Below are positions 9,275-15,712 of a DNA stretch of 64,000 nt, in pieces. How positions within the stretch are numbered: position 1 is the stretch's first letter; each line of letters opens with the position of its first letter. The notes below the pieces were generated by a model, which was not told the DNA's origin, did not search any database, and saw nothing but the letters and a program-made list of their open reading frames with translations. Origin of the DNA: an uncultured Flavobacteriales bacterium (GTDB taxonomy: Bacteria > Bacteroidota > Bacteroidia > Flavobacteriales_G > Salibacteraceae). A program made the position numbers and the translations under genes. The stretch is taken from assembly GCA_913020435.1 (NCBI GenBank), contig CAJVZZ010000013.1, positions 32,684-96,683 on the forward strand. The letters run 5' to 3'.

Positions 9275-9779
9275 TTCTATTAAACTCTGGTAATTTGGAC
9301 ATTAGCTGTTTTCTTGCAAGAAAAATCCTGCTTTTCACTGTACCGATTGGAATTCCCATTTCATCACCAATTTCTTTGTACTTGAACCCCTCCAATTTCC
9401 GTTGGAATGGAATTCTGTAATCATCTGACAGATTTTCAATGGCTTCTTCCATATTTAACACATTAATTTTCTTATCCGGTGGAATCGAAACATTCGAAGA
9501 ACCTGTGCTCACGTAAGCTTGTGCCTGCATTTTATCCATAATTTGGTTAAACTTAGAACCTCTTCTGTATTGATTTATAAAAGTATTCTTCATAATCGTA
9601 TATAACCAACCTTTTATCGAAGATTTTGTCAATAACTTATCCCTATACGTAAGAGCTTTCAACATAGTTTCCTGCAATAAATCTTTTGCTTCTTCTTCAT
9701 CTGCGGTAAGCTTCAAAGCAAAAAACTGAAGAGGGCTTTTGTAGCTTACCAGTAGTTCATTAAATTCAAGTGTAGACAT
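9267..9779 (-). CDS. ECF-type RNA polymerase sigma factor, first gene of the carotenoid operon
   Basis: Sigma-70 family factor of 170 residues with region 2 (SPLQFFALKLTADEEEAKDLLQET, WLYTIMKNTFINQYRR) and region 4 (LSDDYRIPFQRKLEGFKYKEIGDEMGIPIGTVKSRIFLARKQL). There is no anti-sigma gene next to it. Control may instead be through the MerR/B12 regulator encoded just upstream, because two large inverted repeats cover its promoter. The 8-bp overlap with crtI shows that the sigma factor is made together with the carotenoid enzymes. That allows a feed-forward or autoregulatory loop (inference). Confidence 0.9.
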   Translation of the reverse strand: MSTLEFNELLVSYKSPLQFFALKLTADEEEAKDLLQETMLKALTYRDKLLTKSSIKGWLYTIMKNTFINQYRRGSKFNQIMDKMQAQAYVSTGSSNVSIPPDKKINVLNMEEAIENLSDDYRIPFQRKLEGFKYKEIGDEMGIPIGTVKSRIFLARKQLMSKLPEFNRNV

Positions 9780-9812
9780 TTGTTTAATCTTTAATTGTTT
9801 TCGTTAAACAAA
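9779..9812. promoter_or_regulatory. Operator-like inverted repeat 1 (TTTGTTTA-N18-TAAACAAA)
   Basis: Perfect 8-bp arms separated by exactly 18 bp. The left arm touches the first base of the sigma-factor start codon. The right arm overlaps the -7 promoter element. Same arms and spacing as the repeat at 9841. Likely binding site for the adjacent MerR-family regulator (inference). Confidence 0.65.
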
Positions 9813-9816
9813 TATA
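9809..9816 (-). promoter_or_regulatory. -7 promoter element of the sigma-crt operon
   Basis: Minus strand reads TATATTTG, an exact match to the Bacteroidota TAnnTTTG element, about 30 bp ahead of the sigma-factor ATG. No clear TTG -33 box is at the right distance, which fits a regulated promoter. The element overlaps inverted repeat 1. Confidence 0.6.
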
Positions 9817-9840
9817 CACTCTATTTCTCTCATTATCGTT

Positions 9841-9874
9841 TTTGTTTAGACTTTTTAAGTAAAAGTTAAACAAA
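9841..9874. promoter_or_regulatory. Operator-like inverted repeat 2 (TTTGTTTA-N18-TAAACAAA)
   Basis: Second perfect copy of the 8-N18-8 dyad, centred 62 bp upstream of the first, on the same face of the helix if about 10.4 bp per turn. Its spacer differs in sequence, so only the arms are conserved, as expected for a protein-binding site. Confidence 0.65.
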
Positions 9875-9901
9875 GCCTGCTAAGCTTCTCTTTCAAAACA
9901 A

Positions 9902-9930
9902 AACCCTCATGAAATAATTCCATGAGGGTT
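9902..9930 (-). terminator. Terminator of the MerR/B12 regulator gene
   Basis: Perfect 10-bp stem AACCCTCATG / CATGAGGGTT with a 9-nt loop, followed on the minus strand by TTGTTTTG. Located 33 bp after the regulator stop codon. It separates the regulator transcript from the sigma-crt operon. Confidence 0.75.
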
Positions 9931-9963
9931 GAATAATCTGCCACTTACTGTTTATCAACTGGA

Positions 9964-10872
9964 TTAAATAGCTAGTTTGTCTAAATAATCGATAAAATCG
10001 GATACTCCGTTAATAATTTTTACATTTTTTGAAGGCTGCCAGTTCATCTTATCACGATAGTAGCTTAGACCACTATAGATAATTCTTGTATCCGGAAAAG
10101 CCTTATCATAATTTCTAAGCATATTCTCATACTCAAGTGGTGTACGACTTGCTGTAAAAATAGAAAGTATATGAGAAGGCTTTCCTTCTTCTACAATTTG
10201 CTGTACATCTCTCGCAGGAACATTTTGACCTAAATAAATTACTTGATAACCACGACTTCTCAGTATATAATTTGCTAATATCAATCCTATCTCATGCGAT
10301 TCACCTTCAGGTAGAAACAAAACATATTTGTAACTATGTTTTGTTGGAATTTGAGTTGGAAGATCGTCAATTCCTGCAATTATTTTTTGGCGAATTAGAC
10401 AGCTAATGAAATGTTCTTGACCAATGTTTACTTCGTCAGTAATAAACATCATACCAATTTTTACCAAAAAAGGATAAATAAATTCAGTTATAGTAGGTAA
10501 AAAGCCTGTCTCATTAACAGATTTTTCAAATAGATTATTAAATCTGGCCTCATCAAGTTCCAACATTGCCAATAACATTGCCTGTATGTAAAACTCTGTT
10601 TGTTCACTTAAAGATTCTCCATCTTGAATGAACTCAGATACCATTTTTTTTAATTCACTATCGTCAAATTGGCCTATTTTTGATATACGCATGCCTTTCT
10701 CTAAAAGCATTGAAACATTCAATAGTTTTTTAAGATCATTATCCTGATAATATCTTATATTGGTTACAGTCCTCATTGGTTGCAGCAAATTATAACGTTG
10801 CTCCCAAATACGAATTGTACCAGCCTTAACTCCTGAAATTCGCTCTAAATCTTTTATAGCGTACTGCCTCAT
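9964..10872 (-). CDS. MerR-family regulator with B12-binding domain (CarH/LitR-like)
   Basis: Predicted light- or cobalamin-responsive transcription regulator of carotenoid genes. Residues 1-70 form a MerR winged helix (YAIKDLERISGVKAGTIRIWEQRYNLLQP). A B12-binding four-helix cap follows, with GQEH at about residue 160. A Rossmann B12 domain starts at about 180 with the ExxHxxG cobalamin-ligand motif in LPEGESHEIGLILANY and the QNVPARDV strand. In CarH a Trp lies ten residues before the EH pair and packs on the adenosyl group; here that place is Phe (MMFITDEVNIGQEH). It has its own terminator and sits upstream of the crt operon in the same orientation. Direct control of that operon is inferred from context. 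Confidence 0.88.
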   Translation of the reverse strand: MRQYAIKDLERISGVKAGTIRIWEQRYNLLQPMRTVTNIRYYQDNDLKKLLNVSMLLEKGMRISKIGQFDDSELKKMVSEFIQDGESLSEQTEFYIQAMLLAMLELDEARFNNLFEKSVNETGFLPTITEFIYPFLVKIGMMFITDEVNIGQEHFISCLIRQKIIAGIDDLPTQIPTKHSYKYVLFLPEGESHEIGLILANYILRSRGYQVIYLGQNVPARDVQQIVEEGKPSHILSIFTASRTPLEYENMLRNYDKAFPDTRIIYSGLSYYRDKMNWQPSKNVKIINGVSDFIDYLDKLAI

Positions 10873-10944
10873 GGTTACGTTTAGCTTTTATACAAGCAAA
10901 AAAGAAAAGAGTTTAATAAAGTTAAATATAAATTATCACAAGAG

Positions 10945-11643
10945 CTATAGTTTTTGCAGCTTAGAAGAAAATTTCCAGTCTCTTTCAGTTCTTAATTTTG
11001 AACTTTGAAACATTCCTTTAGATCCTTTCAACATTAAGTGAGTGCCGACTAATCCTACCCCAGTTCCAAATACAGTTCCCAATGCACCCCAAATAACAGC
11101 AGTGCTATTCGGATCAATTTGCTGAAATGAGAAAACAGCAATTGCAGCTCCTACGGCCGCAACTCCAGTTCCAAATGCAAAACGAGTTAATCCGACAGTG
11201 CGCCAACCCATAGTTTTAACGAACTTCTTTTTAACCATAACTAAACTTGAAATTTTTACCCGTTTACCGGCTATTTTCACATATTCTTTATCTATTTCTT
11301 CAACTTTCCCTCTAAGATTTTTTTTATTGGTTTTTGTTTTAAAGGTTACTTTCTCTCCTATTTTGAACTCCCTTACCAACTTTTGCTTTGAATTGTTGGC
11401 TAGCAATAGCGGGCCTTCTTTTTTCGGTTTTTCTTTTTTACTGCCTTTTTCTTTTTTATCTTTTTTCTTTTTTGGAATAGCTTGGAGCTGATTTACAGCT
11501 TCTTGATTATTCTTAAGTTCCTTGTCAGTTACCTCCTGTGTTGAATTTACTGGATCAGTTGGATAAATAACATCGTCCTGTCCAAATAAGATTTGAACCA
11601 ACAGGAAACAGCTAAGGAATGCCAATATGTACTTTATTCCCAT
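10945..11643 (-). CDS. Hypothetical exported protein with Lys-rich linker and two membrane segments
   Basis: No family recognised. The 232-residue protein has an N-terminal signal (YILAFLSCFLLVQILFGQ), a strongly basic stretch at about 55-80 (KKKKDKKEKGSKKEKPKK), and a beta-rich segment at about 95-140 (KIGEKVTFKTKTN, VKIAGKRVKISSLVMVKKK) reminiscent of a small SH3-like barrel. Two Gly-rich hydrophobic helices follow at about 155-172 and 183-205. It lies 2 bp after the YdcF-like gene on the same strand, so the two probably share a transcript. Role unknown, likely envelope. Confidence 0.7.
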   Translation of the reverse strand: MGIKYILAFLSCFLLVQILFGQDDVIYPTDPVNSTQEVTDKELKNNQEAVNQLQAIPKKKKDKKEKGSKKEKPKKEGPLLLANNSKQKLVREFKIGEKVTFKTKTNKKNLRGKVEEIDKEYVKIAGKRVKISSLVMVKKKFVKTMGWRTVGLTRFAFGTGVAAVGAAIAVFSFQQIDPNSTAVIWGALGTVFGTGVGLVGTHLMLKGSKGMFQSSKLRTERDWKFSSKLQKL

Positions 11644-11645
11644 AT

Positions 11646-12407
11646 TTAAATGTATCCAGCGATTTTATAACTAATCAAACCAAGCCATTCGTGAATTATT
11701 ATGTTCCACTTAAAAAGAGTTTCCGCATTTGGAATAAACAGGTGATCGAAATAGAATTTTCTTTCTCCGGTTAAACCATCGACCCGATATTCATCAAATT
11801 CGATTTTCTGTTTCTGGAAGCAAGCTGAAGATCTTTTCATATGTATTGTTGAAGTAATGAGAAGCACCTTGCCTTCTATATCTAGACTATCTATCACTTT
11901 TTTAGCTTCTACTGCGTTTTGATAGGTATTTTTAGAATTAGGTTCTACTATAACATGTCTCGATTTTATCCCGATAGACTTTAGATACTCATTAATATAA
12001 TTAGCTTCTGCACCATTAAAATCGTATAAGTTTCCTGCTCCACCAGAAAGTAATATGCGTTTTATTTTTCCGGATTGGTACAATGGTAACACACAGTTTA
12101 ATCGATCCGCAGTCGTCCCAAAATTCACTTGATTTACTGCTGGCGCATATGATGAATAACCTCCCAAGACTATAGCTAAATCGTATTTTTCTTCCGTTGA
12201 AACAGTGTTCATTCCAGGCTCCCAAATACCCACAATTTCATCAAATACAAATGAATTTGAAAAAAGGTAAAGGGTTAGCAAACCAGTTATTAAGAACCGT
12301 TTTTTCTTCTTAGAGTTCTTGAGAATGATGCCCAGAACGAATAATATGCAAATCCAAACTATAGGGGTGCTAAAAACAAATAAAATTTTGGAAATCACAT
12401 GAAACAT
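11646..12407 (-). CDS. YdcF/SanA/ElyC family (DUF218) membrane protein
   Basis: Two N-terminal membrane helices (ISKILFVFSTPIVWICILFVLG and FLITGLLTLYLFSNSF) precede a DUF218 domain. Its characteristic motifs are YDLAIVLGGY, LLSGGAGN and EPNSKNTYQNAVEAKKV, then LITSTIHMKRSSACF. In other bacteria, family members (ElyC, SanA) affect peptidoglycan or undecaprenyl-lipid metabolism. The precise reaction here is unknown. At 253 residues it is a normal ElyC-like length. It is followed 2 bp later by the basic membrane protein gene. Confidence 0.85.
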   Translation of the reverse strand: MFHVISKILFVFSTPIVWICILFVLGIILKNSKKKKRFLITGLLTLYLFSNSFVFDEIVGIWEPGMNTVSTEEKYDLAIVLGGYSSYAPAVNQVNFGTTADRLNCVLPLYQSGKIKRILLSGGAGNLYDFNGAEANYINEYLKSIGIKSRHVIVEPNSKNTYQNAVEAKKVIDSLDIEGKVLLITSTIHMKRSSACFQKQKIEFDEYRVDGLTGERKFYFDHLFIPNAETLFKWNIIIHEWLGLISYKIAGYI

Positions 12408-12450
12408 GTTACAAATGTATGTTAGAGCCTATATGAGTTTATTGCTTGTA

Positions 12451-15279
12451 TTATTTAGTTATGACCAATTTTTTTGTCATTTTAGAATATGCTCCTTTTA
12501 CTTCAATATAATATACTCCTGAAGGCAACTCTGTTGCATTTATTGTTGAAGTTTTCTCGAAATCATTGATTTGACCTTCTAGTTTTACGCGTCCAATTTC
12601 ATCATATAGCACAAATGATGTAAGTTGTTCAATTGAGTTTTCCCAATTTAAATGCACAACTCCCCTGCTTGGATTCGGATAAACATTCACTTTAAAATTA
12701 TTAACGGTTTTAGCATCCTCCATTCCAATTAATGAAGAACTTGTAACATTTACTCCAAATATTCCACTTCCATGAGTAGCAATTGCTAAATAATTATCAG
12801 CATCTCTAGTGTCCATTTTATCGACTATCGCATTTCCAATAAGAGTTGGAGACTGCTGACTCCAAATAGTATTTTCGCCATCCAGCATATCAGTTGCAAA
12901 GAGACCAATACTGGTTCCAACAAAATATGCTGTGCCAGAATCCGTTTCTAAAATAGCAGCACTCCGCACAGAAGGGCCATTTCCAAGACCTCTTGCTGCA
13001 TCCGGAATCCCATCAGGTAATTCATCTTCTAAATTCCCTGCAGCAGTTTTCCAATTATCACCTCCATCTTCAGAATAAAAAATGCTGTATGCATTATAAT
13101 TAGAAAAGACGACCATAACCTTATCTGCGTCTTCAGGGTGAACAGCGAAATCACTTACATAAGTACCTTTTAACACTCCAGTAATATCTGAGATCGGCGT
13201 CACTAACGCACCAGCAGTATTTGCATTTTCTACTCTGTATATAGATCCATTAGATGTTCCGACATATAATCTGTGTTTTGGATTAGTGCGGCTACTTACC
13301 ATGGCTGTAATTGATCTTGAGAAGGTAAAGTTCATAGTGGACCAATCATTTCTAGTGGCATTAGTATTATCTATATTAATTGACTTTAATGAATTATGCA
13401 CTTTAATCTTTGAAGGTCCTCCAGCAGCATCCTTGTACAACATGTACATTATGTTGTTATCTGCATAATCTAATTCGAAAGGATTTATAAAATCGAAATT
13501 TATTGATCTGTTAAATTGATTTGTCGGCGTAGGTTCAAGCCGTACAGAGGCAATTTTTTCACCATTTCCATTCATTCTAATTCTAAATGTTCTACCATAC
13601 TGACTTGAAACATAATAGACTCCTGAACCATCTGAAAGCGTTCCATCTTCAACTGCACAATAAGAGCCATCTGACTGCAGTGGATCTGTCCAATCCTTTC
13701 TATCACTCGCACTATTAGTAAAAAAAGTTCCATTATCCTGCAAACCTCCAATTACAGCAGCATTTTTTACCAGGTGATCTATCGCAACTGTATAAAATTG
13801 AGAAGTAAAATACCCCGTATTTTTAAACTGCCATACTACCTCATTTGCTTTTATGTTGTTGGTAAAAGAAATACCACCATCAGAAGCGGAGAAAGCCTCA
13901 CTGGAATTATTTGGAAGGAAAATCAAATTATGTTGATCAGGGTGTTGATTGGCATAACGATATTCTCTTGGATCTGAAAATGACTTGGGGTTATAGCCTC
14001 CTATTTGAACTATGTTGTTTCGAGTAGTAAATCCATCATCCGAACGAAATAGGTTTGTTGAACCAATGTAAACGATAGTCTTATCAAACGGATCAATTCG
14101 GACCATCATATTGTAATTACCTTGAGTATCAAAAGAATAGTAAGCATTCTGATTAGAAGGAATATTAGTAGAAAGGCTAGTCCATGAGCCTCCCGAACCA
14201 CTTCCGTCTCCATTTATATAGTTGTATTTAAACAAACTAGAATATTCGTTGTCTGTCGAGCTTGGATCAGCTGTTGAACCAGAACCAGGCGTTCGAGCAA
14301 GGAATATCAATTCATTTTCATCGGATCCAGCAATATCAAATACTATTCTTTCAAAATTACTCGGCCAAATAGCTCCAGTAATATTCACCCAAGTCTCTCC
14401 GTCAGTTGATCTGTATACTCCAGGATCAGCCTGATTAAATTGTTTTGCTAATGCGGCATAAACAACTCCATTAGAAGTTACTTTAACATCTGCATAAAAT
14501 GAAGCCGAAGAATTATTATCACCTAACACCTTCTTCCAAGTTGCTCCGCCATCAAGACTTTTCATAATAACGCCATTAGCGGCAGCGTATACTTCATCCT
14601 CAGTCGTATTGCTAGGATCAACAGCAAGACTCCATGTTATTCCCCAGTCTCCAGCATTATTAACTTTTTCAACTTGAGTCGATTTCAGAGGTGTCCAAGT
14701 AACTCCTTTATCAATTGACTTTAATAAACCATTGCCTAACAGCGTGAAATCATTTCCAATCAAAGAGCCTCTTCCTTCTCCTGTTCCTGCGTACCATATA
14801 TCTTTTTTTCCAGGTCGAGAGTCCTGAACTATACAGCTAATATTTTGCGCATAATCATTACTTGAAACCTTAGCCCACGAGAGTCCAAAATTGGTACTTC
14901 TCCAAATTCCACCTGAAACACCACCAGCTAAGATATTTGATGTATTTGACAAATCAACAGCTAAAGCTCTAGTTCTTCCACCAACATTCTGAGGCCCTCT
15001 TCTCGCGTAAATCAACGAATCTTCAGCCCTGCTTCCATACGAATTATGAAATGCTTTTGGTAATGTTCTACCAAAAGCCAACTCTTTATGTCTCATGTTT
15101 ATTGGAATCTCGCCAGTTTGTGGATCAACTAATCTAGAGCGCATCCACTTTGCACGAGCTTCAGCATGTCCATCTAAATTCTGAAATTCAGTTGATTTAG
15201 AAAACTTTTCCTTGTTTAAAAAAAATAAAGAAATTATTCCTACAACTATTACTAAAAGTCCTATTCTGGTTCTAATCAT
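12451..15279 (-). CDS. Large secreted Asp-box (BNR/sortilin-like) protein with T9SS type A sorting domain
   Basis: Exported beta-propeller protein of 942 residues. An N-terminal hydrophobic anchor or signal (IGLLVIVVGIISLFFL) precedes a long propeller region with repeated Asp-box motifs (SxDxGxxW): STNFGLSW, SIDKGVTW, SLDGGATW and SEDGGDNW. GPQNVGGRTRALAVD opens the first blade. The C-terminal 80 residues (VYPNPSRG to TKKLVITK) are a T9SS type A sorting domain. It is clearly paralogous to the 911-residue protein at 15713, with a lipoprotein gene between. Such proteins are often annotated as glycosyl hydrolases, but no catalytic residues can be assigned, so adhesion or carbohydrate binding is equally possible. 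Confidence 0.85.
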   Translation of the reverse strand: MIRTRIGLLVIVVGIISLFFLNKEKFSKSTEFQNLDGHAEARAKWMRSRLVDPQTGEIPINMRHKELAFGRTLPKAFHNSYGSRAEDSLIYARRGPQNVGGRTRALAVDLSNTSNILAGGVSGGIWRSTNFGLSWAKVSSNDYAQNISCIVQDSRPGKKDIWYAGTGEGRGSLIGNDFTLLGNGLLKSIDKGVTWTPLKSTQVEKVNNAGDWGITWSLAVDPSNTTEDEVYAAANGVIMKSLDGGATWKKVLGDNNSSASFYADVKVTSNGVVYAALAKQFNQADPGVYRSTDGETWVNITGAIWPSNFERIVFDIAGSDENELIFLARTPGSGSTADPSSTDNEYSSLFKYNYINGDGSGSGGSWTSLSTNIPSNQNAYYSFDTQGNYNMMVRIDPFDKTIVYIGSTNLFRSDDGFTTRNNIVQIGGYNPKSFSDPREYRYANQHPDQHNLIFLPNNSSEAFSASDGGISFTNNIKANEVVWQFKNTGYFTSQFYTVAIDHLVKNAAVIGGLQDNGTFFTNSASDRKDWTDPLQSDGSYCAVEDGTLSDGSGVYYVSSQYGRTFRIRMNGNGEKIASVRLEPTPTNQFNRSINFDFINPFELDYADNNIMYMLYKDAAGGPSKIKVHNSLKSINIDNTNATRNDWSTMNFTFSRSITAMVSSRTNPKHRLYVGTSNGSIYRVENANTAGALVTPISDITGVLKGTYVSDFAVHPEDADKVMVVFSNYNAYSIFYSEDGGDNWKTAAGNLEDELPDGIPDAARGLGNGPSVRSAAILETDSGTAYFVGTSIGLFATDMLDGENTIWSQQSPTLIGNAIVDKMDTRDADNYLAIATHGSGIFGVNVTSSSLIGMEDAKTVNNFKVNVYPNPSRGVVHLNWENSIEQLTSFVLYDEIGRVKLEGQINDFEKTSTINATELPSGVYYIEVKGAYSKMTKKLVITK

Positions 15280-15283
15280 ACTG

Positions 15284-15709
15284 CTATTTCAATTTTTCAT
15301 ACAAGTCTACCTGGTAGAGTTTTTCACTATTAACTTCTCCAACTAGTTTTATCGTTGCAATTATTTTATCACTTTGTTTTAGTGCAACAAAAACCTCCTG
15401 TAACCCCTTATGTGTATTGCTATCTGCACCATCTGTACCGTAAGCAAAATAAGCAAGAATTGGCTTTCCCTGTTCAAAATTCTTCGTGAAATATTGACCA
15501 GTTTCTTTAACTTGTTCGACTTGTATTTTAGCATAACAATGTTTATTTCCACAGTTAATTCCTTCAGTAACACTCTCTTCAAATTGAAGTAATGTCCCAA
15601 TCACTACTGCCTCATCTCTCGATGCTTTTATTGTCGGAAGCTTAGATACCTGATTACTTTGACAACCAACGATAATTATGAAACATAAAATGAAAATTCG
15701 GGATACCAT
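15284..15709 (-). CDS. Small lipoprotein between the two BNR paralogues
   Basis: The N-terminus (ILCFIIIVGCQSNQ) is a lipoprotein signal peptide with the lipidated Cys at about residue 16. The rest is about 120 residues, beta-rich by eye, with a Cys pair in GINCGNKHCYAK. The C-terminal part (DKIIATIKLVGEVNSEKLYQVDLYEKL) is also beta-like. No family recognised. Gaps of 3 and 4 bp to the flanking genes put it in the same operon as both large T9SS proteins, which suggests a shared surface complex. Confidence 0.7.
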   Translation of the reverse strand: MVSRIFILCFIIIVGCQSNQVSKLPTIKASRDEAVVIGTLLQFEESVTEGINCGNKHCYAKIQVEQVKETGQYFTKNFEQGKPILAYFAYGTDGADSNTHKGLQEVFVALKQSDKIIATIKLVGEVNSEKLYQVDLYEKLK

Positions 15710-15712
15710 AAA

